Of a DNA stretch of 64,000 bases, positions 54,509 to 63,473 are shown piece after piece. This stretch comes from an uncultured Actinomycetes bacterium. Lineage in GTDB: Bacteria; Actinomycetota; Actinomycetes; Nanopelagicales; Nanopelagicaceae. The notes under the pieces were generated by a model. It had not been told where the DNA came from and searched no databases. It saw nothing but the letters and a program-made list of their open reading frames with translations. Location of the stretch: assembly GCA_903827945.1 (NCBI GenBank), contig CAIKKN010000006.1:79621-143620 (forward strand), written 5' to 3'. A program made the translations under genes and the position numbers. Position 1 is the first letter of the stretch. The number at the start of each line of letters is the position of its first letter.

Positions 54509-55396
54509 ATGCTACCTCCACAGAGAATTGCTATCACCGGTGCATCAGGTTTAATAGGCAGTTCTCTTGTAGGTCATCTCAAAAGCGAAGGCCATACGGT
54601 CCAACGATTGGTCCGTCGCAAGTCAGCGGCGCCTGATGAAATAAGTTGGGATCCCACTGCTGGAACAGTTGATTTGGCCGCCTTGGAAGGCGTAAATGCA
54701 GTCATTCATTTGGCTGGTGCTGGCGTAGGTGACCATAGATGGACATCCAAGTATCGCGCTGAAATTCTTAATTCAAGGCTACTTGGAACAACAACAATTG
54801 CGAATGCAGTTGCTCAAGTAAAGCCACAAGTATTTATATCAGCAAGTGCAATTGGTTTTTACGGAGAAACAGGAAACCGTGCGGTTACCGAGACCGACAG
54901 ATCAGGCGATGATTTTCTCTCTGCTGTTTGCCGTGAATGGGAAACTGCTGCGGATTTAGCTGGAGATATCCGCACCGTCAAAATTCGTACTGGCCTTGTT
55001 TTGGATCCGACGGGTGGAGCTCTCGGAAAGATGCTTCCACTCTTCCGATTTGGCTTGGGCGGAAAACTTGGGTCAGGCAATCAGTGGTGGTCATGGATCA
55101 CCTTGCACGATCAAATCCGTGCAATCTGCCATTTATTGGAGTCAAAAGTTTCCGGTCCTGTGAATCTAACATCGCCCAATCCCGTTACTAATCAAGAATT
55201 TACTTCAGCCCTTGCTCGCGCAATTCACAGGCCGGCGCTCTTGCCTGCGCCTGCTTTTGCACTGAAGATCGCTCTTGGTGGATTTTCGACAGAGATTCTT
55301 GGATCCAAGCGGGTTCTTCCTCACGCACTTACTGAAGATGGATTTACTTTCGACTATCCACACGTTATTAGCGCTTTAGAGCAACTCGTCGAATAA
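54509..55396 (+). CDS. TIGR01777 family NAD-dependent epimerase-like protein
   Basis: 295-residue extended SDR protein. The nucleotide-binding motif is ITGASGLIGSSLVGHL (~residues 8-23); HLAGAGVGDHRW (~67-78) and ISASAIGFYG (~110-119) are characteristic of the TIGR01777/YfcH group. A C-terminal DUF1731-like segment (VLPHALTEDGFTFDYP) is present. The activity of this family is not well established. It starts 3 bp after the E2 gene, the same neighbour as in mycobacteria, and overlaps the convergent oxidase by 29 bp. Confidence 0.88.
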   Translation: MLPPQRIAITGASGLIGSSLVGHLKSEGHTVQRLVRRKSAAPDEISWDPTAGTVDLAALEGVNAVIHLAGAGVGDHRWTSKYRAEILNSRLLGTTTIANAVAQVKPQVFISASAIGFYGETGNRAVTETDRSGDDFLSAVCREWETAADLAGDIRTVKIRTGLVLDPTGGALGKMLPLFRFGLGGKLGSGNQWWSWITLHDQIRAICHLLESKVSGPVNLTSPNPVTNQEFTSALARAIHRPALLPAPAFALKIALGGFSTEILGSKRVLPHALTEDGFTFDYPHVISALEQLVE

Positions 55397-56519
55397 TTTC
55401 TTCCGCCGCTAGTCGGCCAGATTCCATCGCGCCTTGCTGTGATGGATAGGTGCAATGATCCCCAGCGATGAAAAGTCCGCCTTCAATATGTTGTTTTGTG
55501 TACAACGGAGTTCCAACGCCATGAAACGGCAATGATTGTTTTATCTCGTATTTGGCCAACAACTGCCAATCGTGGGTAGATATCCCCCAAATGTTAGAGA
55601 GCTCTCGACGGACATCACTTTCTGAAACAACGTTCAGTGTTGTGGTTGCAATCAAGAGACTTCCACTCGGCGCATAAGAAGGCAGATGCTCTGATATCAC
55701 GATCGAGTTAACGATTGCTCCAGTTTTCTGTGCTGCAAGAATGTCCGAATTCTTTAAATCCCCTGTCGTTACGTGATACCAAGTTGTCGAGGGAAGAACT
55801 TCGGGGATTTTTCTCCCAGCAATAAGCTGGTGAGCAGTGGTTGGATCAGTTGCGACAATTACAAAATCCGAACGGAGCGTTTGCGAGTCAGTGACGACTC
55901 TCCCGTCGCAAACTTCCTGAACCACAGTGTTGTACTGGATGCTTTTTACAGACGATGCCAACATATTTGAGAAAGTCCCGACTCCTTTTGCAGGAAGGCC
56001 AGGTCGTCCCGCTATGAAGGAACGAAGTACTTTCTGTGCTGCATCGGAGGCAATTCTTGATGGCTCCGTGAGAAAAACACCACGCAAAAATGGTTCTAGT
56101 ACTTCCGTGAAAAGTTTAGGAAACCGTGAACTATCGTCACCCAAAGATTTCTCTGCCTTTGCATGGGAATTTAAATAGGTGAGGAAAGCAATTTTTTCTC
56201 GCATAGATCCAGGAACCGAGAGAGCGGTTGAAATCGATATTCGCCTGCTTTCATCCCCATCGACTATGCGTACGCCAATTGGTAGTGAGGTGAAATCGCA
56301 AGAATCAATGAGTCCAGATGCAACCACTTCCGGATATTTGGGGTTAATAACTTGAAAACCATGATCGAGTGTAAATCCGTCGATGTAATCACTTTTCATT
56401 CGACCGCCTGGGCGATCAGAACTTTCGATGACTTGCACTTCTATATCGGAGGCTTGCAAATAGCGCGCAGCTGTTAGTCCGGCTAATCCGGCGCCAACAA
56501 CTGTAACTTGGACACTCAT
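55368..56519 (-). CDS. FAD-dependent amine oxidase/desaturase-like protein
   Basis: 383-residue flavoprotein of the amine oxidase/phytoene desaturase superfamily. The FAD motif VVGAGLAGLTAARYL (~residues 7-21) is followed by ESSDRPGGRMKSDYIDGFTLD-type sequence (ESSDRPGGRM, then GFTLDHGFQVINPKYP) and a C-terminal GGLFIAGDHCTYPSQQGAMES (split here as FIAGDHCTYP and QQGAMES). This is the pattern of uncharacterised carotenoid- or protoporphyrinogen-oxidase-like proteins; substrate unknown. Its start overlaps the stop of the Gfo/Idh gene (ATGA). Confidence 0.82.
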   Translation of the reverse strand: MSVQVTVVGAGLAGLTAARYLQASDIEVQVIESSDRPGGRMKSDYIDGFTLDHGFQVINPKYPEVVASGLIDSCDFTSLPIGVRIVDGDESRRISISTALSVPGSMREKIAFLTYLNSHAKAEKSLGDDSSRFPKLFTEVLEPFLRGVFLTEPSRIASDAAQKVLRSFIAGRPGLPAKGVGTFSNMLASSVKSIQYNTVVQEVCDGRVVTDSQTLRSDFVIVATDPTTAHQLIAGRKIPEVLPSTTWYHVTTGDLKNSDILAAQKTGAIVNSIVISEHLPSYAPSGSLLIATTTLNVVSESDVRRELSNIWGISTHDWQLLAKYEIKQSLPFHGVGTPLYTKQHIEGGLFIAGDHCTYPSQQGAMESGRLAAEEIIRRVALKR

Positions 56520-57538
56520 CGAATCGAAATTTCCCTTGCTTTATCAATAATTTTTGCAACATCTAGGGCATCTTGAATTGAAACTGGCATCTCACCATTG
56601 CCTCGAATTGCTTCGGCGACTTGTAGGTAGAAAGGCGTGTAATCCCCCGGCACCGCTTCATAAGAAACGCTTTCTTCTCCTCGGACAAGTAGCGCGGGAG
56701 TTCGTGTGTCGACCTGCCATCCCCCAAACTCTGGATTGATACCACTTCGAAGCAAAGGCTCCTGTTTATCCAATTCGGAAATTACCAGCGCGCCATTATC
56801 TCCCATAAGTCGTATACGCGGGCCCGGTGCGCCAACGATTGCAGATCCAGACAAGTATGAATCGACTCCAGAATCGTGCTTCAACACTATTACGACATCA
56901 TCATCGGACAAGCCACGAATAGTGCGGACCGATGAATACACCACCTGCGCTGGCCCGAACCAGTCCAGTGCGAGTGAGACTAAGTGTGTTTGTAAATCTA
57001 AGAGATTACCGCCGCCTTCTGAAGGAGGAAAGCGCTCTCGCCATGAATTTGGATTAGCTTCAGGGCGAAATCTTTCGAATCGTGAATCAATTCTAAATAC
57101 ATTTCCCAATACGCCTTCGGCCAGCGCCTTCTTCACGGTTAGTGCGTCGCTATCCCAGCGACGATTAAAGAAAGTTGTTAGGAGGGATCCGGTTTCCTTT
57201 GCGACATTAGCAATCTCCAGCGCCTGCGCATATGAAAGTGCCATCGGCTTATCAACAACTACTGCACATCCCGCGCGCAATCCTGCGATTGCATTCGGGG
57301 CATGTGCAACATTTGCGCTAGCAACAACTAAGAGATCTAGGCCAAGTGAAATAAGCTCATCGACTGTGTCGCAAGCAACGGCGCCTGGGAAATCTTCGTG
57401 TAACTGGCTCACTCTCTCCGAATTCTTGGTTGTTACACCAACTACTTCGAAACCCGCGGCCTTTAGAAACCGAGAGTGAAAAAAGCGACCGGCAAGCCCA
57501 TATCCAGAAATTCCTGCACGTAAAGGTTTGCCGGCCAT
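56516..57538 (-). CDS. Gfo/Idh/MocA family oxidoreductase
   Basis: 340-residue NAD(P)-dependent oxidoreductase. N-terminal Rossmann motif ISGYGLAGRFFHSRFL (~residues 9-24), VVDKPMALSYAQAL (catalytic Lys at ~97, in the usual EKP-like position) and TTFFNRRWDSDALTVK, then an alpha/beta C-terminal domain with GGNLLDLQTHLVSLALDWFG containing the family DxxxH. The sugar or polyol substrate is not evident. It starts 5 bp after the MMPL gene, forming an MMPL - Gfo/Idh - amine oxidase operon. Confidence 0.88.
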   Translation of the reverse strand: MAGKPLRAGISGYGLAGRFFHSRFLKAAGFEVVGVTTKNSERVSQLHEDFPGAVACDTVDELISLGLDLLVVASANVAHAPNAIAGLRAGCAVVVDKPMALSYAQALEIANVAKETGSLLTTFFNRRWDSDALTVKKALAEGVLGNVFRIDSRFERFRPEANPNSWRERFPPSEGGGNLLDLQTHLVSLALDWFGPAQVVYSSVRTIRGLSDDDVVIVLKHDSGVDSYLSGSAIVGAPGPRIRLMGDNGALVISELDKQEPLLRSGINPEFGGWQVDTRTPALLVRGEESVSYEAVPGDYTPFYLQVAEAIRGNGEMPVSIQDALDVAKIIDKAREISIR

Positions 57539-57543
57539 AATTT

Positions 57544-59721
57544 CTACTTACTTTCTTGAGCGAGTTTTGAAGGCCACCAAATTTTTGGCCCTAATACATG
57601 TACAAGAGCTGGCACAAGAATCGAGCGAACTACCAAAGTATCAAGAAGCACTCCAAATGCCACGGCAAATGCAATTTCTGCAAGTGCAACAAGTGGAAGC
57701 ACGCCAAGAACTGTGAATGTAGCCGCAAGAACGACACCCGCAGAAGTAATTACGCCACCGGTAACAGTCACTCCCTTGGTGACACCTGCCCGAGTTCCCA
57801 ACTTGATTGCTTCTTCACGAACACGTGTCATCAAGAATATGTTGTAATCGATACCAAGTGCTACCAAGAATATGAATGTGAAGAGAGGGAAGCCAGTATC
57901 AGCCCCCGCAAACTTAAATATGTGATTAAAGACCACTGCTGAAACACCAAGTGTCGCAACAAAGGAGACAATCACAGTAATGAGCAGCAGAGCCGCCGCT
58001 ACGACACTTCGAAGCAACAGTCCCAAAATGATTGCAATGAGCACAAGAACAATTGGAATTACTAAATTCCGATCGTGCGCCGACGCAACATCTACGTCAT
58101 AGAAAGTCGCGCTGATGCCACCCACGAGAGATGCGGAATCAATCTTGTGAACGGCAGTTCTAATTGTGGGAACCAACTCCCGTCCTTGCGATGAATCGGC
58201 AGGAACTGAGAGAGTCGCATCAAGAACAACGTTTCCATTGATCACCTTTACCGGAGGTAGCGGTTGACCGGGAATAGCTTGACCTTCAAGTTCCGGTGTA
58301 ACCGAGGAAACTCCGGTTATGGATTGAAGCGCAGCAGTCGCTTCTGCAACCTTGCTTTGCTTAATCAAAATCTGCGTAGGTTGACTCTGGCCACCAGGAA
58401 AATGCTTCAAGAGCAACTCTTGGCCAACAAGAGAATCAGGATGCGTGGTGAACCCTTGGGTTGTAGAAATTCCTGTCGCCTTTAAAGTGGTTATCAAGCT
58501 TGCAAAAATAAGGAGGATTACCGTTGTAATAATTGCAAACTTCTTTGGGCTACGAGCCGTTGCATTGGCAACCTTGGACCAGATTCCAGTTAATTTCTCA
58601 TCGTGATCATCATGACGAGGGATCTTTGGCCAGAAAATCCAACGCCCAAAAACAATGAGAAGAGCGGGCAGAAGGGTCAGTACCGTAAACATTGAGCTAA
58701 CGATGCCGATTGCTCCAACTGGCCCTAGTCCTCGTGAATTCTTCAATTGACATAGAAGCAATACAAGTAGGCCAAGGGTCACGGTGCTGCCTGAAGCGAC
58801 GATTGGTTCGACAACTCCGCGCCAGGCCTTCTTCATCGATTCGAATCTAGAGTCGTGCAAATGCAATTCTTCACGGTAACGGGCAATCAGAAGAAGCGCG
58901 TAATCCGTTGCTGCGCCGATGACTAGAACTGAAAGAATTCCCTGAGACTGTCCATCCAGTGTTATGACGTTGTGTTTTGCCAAAACGTAGATAACTCCAC
59001 CTGCCAATGATTCAGCAATTAATGCAGTGAAAAGTGGCAAAATCCACAGTACTGGTGAGCGATAAACAATAATCAAAATAATCGCAACGACAAGAACTGT
59101 TGTGAGAAGAAGAGTGGAATCTATACCGCCGAATGCTCCAAAGAGATCGGCAAAGATTGCGGCAAATCCTGTCACGTGTGAGGTGAAACCATGCGTCTTT
59201 GCAAATTCACCGGTGTAAAAACGTATTGAATCTACGACAGCCGGGAGTGCTGGCTTCTTATTTGCAAGTTGAGATCCTGCATTTGTGTTGTCGAAAGGCA
59301 CGTTGGCCAAGAGCGCTTTTCCGTCTTGAGATGGGAAAGCGAAAATCTTCTCCCCTGAAGTCAAGAAGTCGCCGATAGTCTTTTGAACCCCAGCAATTGC
59401 TTTGCCATCCTTTGTTACAAGTGGCTGGGTTGCAATTGTGTTGAGAAATACATTTGTTGCCATTGTGTTCTCTTGAGTCACGGTTCCTTCAAAAAGAACC
59501 AAAGCAGGCAGAGCCTTATTCGCGTTAACGGTAAAGGATTTGTATGCGTCAGCAAACTTTTGAGCCTCTACATGAGGAGGCAAGAAATCAGCATTGTCGT
59601 TCTTTTGAACTGAGGATAGGTTGCCAAAAAGTGGCCCCACTACGCCTGAAATTCCAAACCAAATAATGATTGTGATGATGGCAAACCAGAGAGGCTTGCG
59701 AGCCTTAACTTTTGTTGACAC
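57544..59721 (-). CDS. MMPL family RND-type transporter
   Basis: Large membrane exporter of about 725 residues with twelve predicted helices in two repeated halves, each with an extracytoplasmic loop after the first helix (NKNDNADFLPPHVEAQKF-like QKNDNADFLPPHVEA). MMPL-type motifs are GAATDYALLLIARYREEL (~residues 269-286) and VALGIDYNIFLMTRVREEA (~629-647), both with the proton-relay Asp. I prefer GTG at 59721, preceded by AAAGGG at 7 nt, over an upstream GTG at 59763. Actinobacterial MMPLs move lipids or drugs; the cargo here is unknown. Confidence 0.88.
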   Translation of the reverse strand: MSTKVKARKPLWFAIITIIIWFGISGVVGPLFGNLSSVQKNDNADFLPPHVEAQKFADAYKSFTVNANKALPALVLFEGTVTQENTMATNVFLNTIATQPLVTKDGKAIAGVQKTIGDFLTSGEKIFAFPSQDGKALLANVPFDNTNAGSQLANKKPALPAVVDSIRFYTGEFAKTHGFTSHVTGFAAIFADLFGAFGGIDSTLLLTTVLVVAIILIIVYRSPVLWILPLFTALIAESLAGGVIYVLAKHNVITLDGQSQGILSVLVIGAATDYALLLIARYREELHLHDSRFESMKKAWRGVVEPIVASGSTVTLGLLVLLLCQLKNSRGLGPVGAIGIVSSMFTVLTLLPALLIVFGRWIFWPKIPRHDDHDEKLTGIWSKVANATARSPKKFAIITTVILLIFASLITTLKATGISTTQGFTTHPDSLVGQELLLKHFPGGQSQPTQILIKQSKVAEATAALQSITGVSSVTPELEGQAIPGQPLPPVKVINGNVVLDATLSVPADSSQGRELVPTIRTAVHKIDSASLVGGISATFYDVDVASAHDRNLVIPIVLVLIAIILGLLLRSVVAAALLLITVIVSFVATLGVSAVVFNHIFKFAGADTGFPLFTFIFLVALGIDYNIFLMTRVREEAIKLGTRAGVTKGVTVTGGVITSAGVVLAATFTVLGVLPLVALAEIAFAVAFGVLLDTLVVRSILVPALVHVLGPKIWWPSKLAQESK

Positions 59722-59850
59722 AGGTGATCCCTTTTCTCCGTTAGGCAATGTGCCTCCAAGCACATCGTCGACTTGTAGAGTTTAGCTGCCAGGTGGGGTG
59801 CTCCTTTGCCGCCTTCTCCCATTGAATTTAGCCTTTCGGATAATCCCTAT

Positions 59851-59856
59851 TAGGCT
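59851..59856 (+). promoter_or_regulatory. Candidate -10 box of lipB (leaderless)
   Basis: The plus strand reads TAGGCT, then TCCCAG, then GTG, a 6-nt spacing. Confidence 0.55.
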
Positions 59857-59862
59857 TCCCAG

Positions 59863-60534
59863 GTGAGTCCAACCCAGACGGCAACAACCGCGCCAGCGAT
59901 TGCCCTAATCCGGCAGGGGCTAGTCGACTATCAGATGGCTCTAGATAGCCAGCGAAGAATCCATGAGGAAGTCACATCTGGAGTTCGCCCAAATACCTTG
60001 ATCTTGCTTGAACACCCATCCGTATACACAGCTGGACGACGCACGGAGCAACACGAAAGACCGATGGATGGAACGCCAGTCATCGATGTCGACCGCGGAG
60101 GCAAGATTACGTGGCATGGTGAAGGGCAATTAGTCGGTTACCCAATTATTCGGTTGAAGAATCGAAATGAAGTTGTTGGTTTCGTGAGAGAAATTGAATC
60201 CGCACTCATTCGTGTCTGTGAAGAGTTTGGCATCAAGGGTGAACAATATTGTGATCGTTCCGGAGTCTGGATACGCGATGAAAGCGGCGACCGCAAAATT
60301 GCAGCAATAGGAATTCGAGTTGCAAAGGGCGTCACGATGCACGGTTTCGCACTCAACGTAAATCCCGATATGCAGGGATTCAATAACATTGTCCCGTGCG
60401 GTATTGCCGATGCTGCGGTCACTTCTATGTCAGCCGAACTAAATCGTGCAATCACAGTGGGAGAAGTTGTACCTGTAGTTGAGAAGTATTTGTATGAATC
60501 CCTCTCAAGAGTTGCGGAGTTTGTCACACCATGA
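59863..60534 (+). CDS. lipB: Octanoyl-(acyl-carrier-protein) transferase
   Basis: Moves octanoate from ACP to lipoyl domains, the first step of lipoate synthesis. The 223-residue product has [16 protein letters not shown] (~residues 50-65), [19 protein letters not shown] (~77-95), the catalytic Lys in [20 protein letters not shown] and Cys in [14 protein letters not shown] (~177). GTG start without SD. It overlaps lipA by 4 bp. Confidence 0.96.
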   Translation: MSPTQTATTAPAIALIRQGLVDYQMALDSQRRIHEEVTSGVRPNTLILLEHPSVYTAGRRTEQHERPMDGTPVIDVDRGGKITWHGEGQLVGYPIIRLKNRNEVVGFVREIESALIRVCEEFGIKGEQYCDRSGVWIRDESGDRKIAAIGIRVAKGVTMHGFALNVNPDMQGFNNIVPCGIADAAVTSMSAELNRAITVGEVVPVVEKYLYESLSRVAEFVTP

Positions 60535-61466
60535 CCATTGCACCGGAAGGTAGAAAACTTCTTCGAATTGAAGCGCGAAACGCCTCAGTCCCCATCGAAC
60601 GCAAACCAGAATGGATCAAGACGCGCGCTCACATGGGACCTGAGTACACACAGCTTCGTTCTCTAGTTTCCCGTGAAGGACTCCACACAGTATGCCAAGA
60701 AGCTGCTTGTCCAAATATCTTTGAATGCTGGGAAGATAAAGAGGCAACCTTTCTTATTGGCGGGGAGCGTTGCACAAGACGTTGCGACTTTTGCAATATT
60801 GATACAGGCAAGCCAGAACCAGTGGATGTGGATGAACCTCGTCGTGTAGCCGAATCCGTTAAGGCGATGGGACTTAAGTATGCAACCATCACTGGCGTTA
60901 CGCGCGATGACCTTGAAGATGAAGGCGTATGGCTGTATTCAGAAACGATTCGAAAAGTTCACGAGCTTAATCCTGGTACTGGCGTGGAAATGTTGGCTCC
61001 CGATTTCAGCGGCAAGCCCGACCTTCTCAATGTCGTATTTGAATCCAGGCCCGAAGTTTTTGCTCACAACCTTGAAACAGTTCCCCGTATTTTCAAGGAG
61101 ATTCGCCCCGCCTTCCGCTATGACCGTTCTCTCGATGTCATCACACAAGCACGCAACTTTGGTTTAATAACAAAATCCAACCTAATTCTTGGAATGGGTG
61201 AAGAGCGATCTGAAGTTACTCAAGCGCTCCAAGATCTTCACGATGCTGGTTGCGATCTCATCACAATCACACAATATTTACGCCCAACTTCGATGCACCA
61301 CCCGGTAGTACGTTGGGTTAAGCCTGAAGAGTTTGTTGAACTTGCTGCAGAGGCCGAAGATATTGGCTTCTCTGGCGTGATGAGTGGGCCGCTCGTTCGT
61401 TCAAGTTATCGTGCCGGACGCCTTTATAAGCAAGCACAAGAGAAGCGCGCTCTTTCCAATGGCTGA
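60531..61466 (+). CDS. lipA: Lipoyl synthase
   Basis: Radical SAM enzyme that inserts two sulfurs into octanoyl-lipoyl domains. The 311-residue protein has the auxiliary-cluster motif [13 protein letters not shown] (~residues 55-67), the radical-SAM CxxxCxxC in [12 protein letters not shown] (~81-92), and the C-terminal RSSYRAG Ser ligand. It consumes its auxiliary Fe-S cluster in turnover, so an A-type carrier such as ErpA is a plausible partner. The following acyltransferase starts 8 bp before its stop. Confidence 0.97.
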   Translation: MTIAPEGRKLLRIEARNASVPIERKPEWIKTRAHMGPEYTQLRSLVSREGLHTVCQEAACPNIFECWEDKEATFLIGGERCTRRCDFCNIDTGKPEPVDVDEPRRVAESVKAMGLKYATITGVTRDDLEDEGVWLYSETIRKVHELNPGTGVEMLAPDFSGKPDLLNVVFESRPEVFAHNLETVPRIFKEIRPAFRYDRSLDVITQARNFGLITKSNLILGMGEERSEVTQALQDLHDAGCDLITITQYLRPTSMHHPVVRWVKPEEFVELAAEAEDIGFSGVMSGPLVRSSYRAGRLYKQAQEKRALSNG

Positions 61467-62235
61467 AATCATTTACCCACCTGTCGCTGCTGCGTTCAAA
61501 ACAACATGGAAAGCTCTTGGCATTAAGTTCAAAGTTTTTGGTGATGAACATATTCCGGTGACTGGTGGCGCTGTTCTTGCGAGTAATCACATTAGCTATT
61601 TGGATTTTGCATTGATTGGGACTCCTGCCGCTCCTAAAAATAGATACATCCGATTTATGGCAAAAAAAGAGATCTTCGACAACCCGCTGGCTGGGCCACT
61701 AATGCGCGGGATGAAGCACATAAGCGTTGATCGCGAAAAAGGTTCCACCTCACTTGTAGCCGCCATGCGCGCTTTGCGGGCTGGAGAGATAATTGGCATT
61801 TTCCCCGAAGCAACAATTTCATTGAGTTGGGAAGTTAAGGAATTGAAATCGGGCGCTGTTCGTTTAGCCCAAGGTGCAAGTGTCCCGATAATCCCTGTAG
61901 CGCTCTGGGGTAGTCAAAGAATTCTGACAAAAGGTCACAAACCCAACCTGAAACGGAAGAAGATTCCGGTTTATATTGCATACGGCAAGCCATATTTTCT
62001 TTCCAAGGATTCAGATATCGCAGAAGAAGAGGCGAGACTCCACACGGAAATCGAAGGCCTTTTGAAGATGATCCAAGAGAATTATCCTGACTCCCCTGAA
62101 GGAAAATGGTGGGGCCCCAAACGTTTAGGTGGAACTGCTCCTACACTTGAGGAAGCTGCCGTTGAAAATGCCCGAAGAAAGGCTGCGAAAGCAGCTCAAA
62201 AGCTTGCAAAGAGCCAGAAGAAAGAGAGTAAATAG
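61459..62235 (+). CDS. 1-acyl-sn-glycerol-3-phosphate acyltransferase (PlsC-type)
   Basis: 258-residue LPLAT family acyltransferase, probably in phosphatidate synthesis. The HxxxxD motif is in [13 protein letters not shown] (~residues 36-48), and the glycerol-phosphate motif is [15 protein letters not shown] (~113-127). The C-terminal tail is rich in Lys/Ala. Start ATG at 61459 ([13 protein letters not shown]) overlaps the end of lipA by 8 bp; an upstream start at 61384 inside lipA adds residues without family similarity. Confidence 0.88.
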   Translation: MAEIIYPPVAAAFKTTWKALGIKFKVFGDEHIPVTGGAVLASNHISYLDFALIGTPAAPKNRYIRFMAKKEIFDNPLAGPLMRGMKHISVDREKGSTSLVAAMRALRAGEIIGIFPEATISLSWEVKELKSGAVRLAQGASVPIIPVALWGSQRILTKGHKPNLKRKKIPVYIAYGKPYFLSKDSDIAEEEARLHTEIEGLLKMIQENYPDSPEGKWWGPKRLGGTAPTLEEAAVENARRKAAKAAQKLAKSQKKESK

Positions 62236-62237
62236 GA

Positions 62238-62924
62238 ATGTTCGGACGTAAAAAGAAGGACAAGACACCTAAAGCAGGCGGCGGACAACTACAAGTTGTG
62301 CGCGATGCTTTCTCGTTGGTTCGCAAAGAAAACCCAAGCGCACTTGCATACATGGCTCTCGCATTTGTTGCGGTCTTTATTTTAGGAATAATTCTTGGAT
62401 CAGTTCTTGGACATCCTATTTATTTCGGAATCCTCTTTATCCCTCTGGGAATTCTTGTCGCGTTCTTTGTATTTACGCGTTTTGCTAATTCAGCAGCTTT
62501 TGGATCAATTGAAGGTCAACTAGGCGCAGGCGCCAGCGTTCTGATGGGAATTCGAAAAGGTTTCACAACAACCCCTGCAGTGATAGTTAACAAGAACCAA
62601 GATATGGTTCACCGTTCTGTCGGACGCTGTGGAGTGGTTCTTGTAGGTGAAGGCGGATTCGCTGTTCGCCAACTTCTTGCAGATGAGCACAAGAAGACTG
62701 AGCGATACGTTCCTGGTGTTCCAGTCCACGAGTTCATCGTTGGTGATGAAGAGGGTCAAGTTTCAATTCGCAAATTACAGAAGAAATTGAAGAAACTTCC
62801 CAAGAAGTTATCGCCAAATCAACTCCGTGAAGTACGTGCACGCTTGAAGGCTGTTGGAGGAATGGCTATGCCAATTCCAAAGGGACCAATGCCAACGAGA
62901 GCCCCTAAGAACCCGGGACGTTAA
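62238..62924 (+). CDS. DUF4191 membrane protein
   Basis: 228 residues with a basic N-terminus (MFGRKKKDKTPKAGGG), two adjacent membrane helices (LAYMALAFVAVFILGIIL and IYFGILFIPLGILVAFFVF), then a soluble domain with VVHRSVGRCGVVLVGEGG-like sequence (MVHRSVGRCGVVLVGEG) and a Lys-rich RKLQKKLKKLPKKLS stretch. DUF4191 has no known function, but its place between lipA and RDD-glnA is conserved in actinobacteria. Its end overlaps the convergent RDD gene by 4 bp. Confidence 0.88.
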   Translation: MFGRKKKDKTPKAGGGQLQVVRDAFSLVRKENPSALAYMALAFVAVFILGIILGSVLGHPIYFGILFIPLGILVAFFVFTRFANSAAFGSIEGQLGAGASVLMGIRKGFTTTPAVIVNKNQDMVHRSVGRCGVVLVGEGGFAVRQLLADEHKKTERYVPGVPVHEFIVGDEEGQVSIRKLQKKLKKLPKKLSPNQLREVRARLKAVGGMAMPIPKGPMPTRAPKNPGR

Positions 62925-63295
62925 TTTAACTTCTTGTAATACTTAACGACCACTGACTTTGTCAGGATGTCATGGACTGAGCGACCTTCACTGCGGAAAA
63001 TTGCAGGAAGAACGAGAATAATCAGTACGGTGCGAATTAATATTCGTGGAATCGATAGCGGAGTTCCGTTTTGAAAATCAACCACTTTGATCTTGGCTAC
63101 CCGTTGACCAAACGATGATCCTTGCAAGATTGTCAGCAGTGAGATTTCAATAAAGAGGATTCCCATCTGAAGAAAGAGCCGCTTGCCCATGTCATGGGGT
63201 TCGATGGCAGTCGCCAGGACCCACGAGCCAAAGCTGTCTAGAAACAGGGCCCACAATCGGCGCCCAAGGGAGGCTTCCTTGAATGTCATAGGCAT
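62921..63295 (-). CDS. RDD family membrane protein
   Basis: 124-residue membrane protein with the RDD motif in LGRRLWALFLDSFGSWVLA (Arg and Asp of the first helix, ~residues 10-28), three hydrophobic segments, and SFGQRVAKIKVVDFQNGTPLS typical of the family. Function unknown. It lies between DUF4191 and glnA as in mycobacteria. TACCCT ends exactly 6 nt before the ATG at 63295. Confidence 0.88.
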   Translation of the reverse strand: MPMTFKEASLGRRLWALFLDSFGSWVLATAIEPHDMGKRLFLQMGILFIEISLLTILQGSSFGQRVAKIKVVDFQNGTPLSIPRILIRTVLIILVLPAIFRSEGRSVHDILTKSVVVKYYKKLN

Positions 63296-63301
63296 AGTTC
63301 A

Positions 63302-63307
63302 AGGGTA
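63302..63307 (-). promoter_or_regulatory. Candidate -10 box of the RDD gene (leaderless)
   Basis: The minus strand reads TACCCT, then TGAACT, then ATG, a 6-nt spacing. Confidence 0.5.
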
Positions 63308-63473
63308 GTCGAGAGAAACTCTCTACTCCCCCTTTAGGCTAGGAAACATATTTGTAACATTCAAGATATGCCCCTTTCACAGGTTGCCTCTAATCTTTAC
63401 CCATCAAGGACCCGTCGATGCGTCCGAGTATAAACCACCGTTATTTCCATCTCGGGAAAAAAACAGGAGAACA

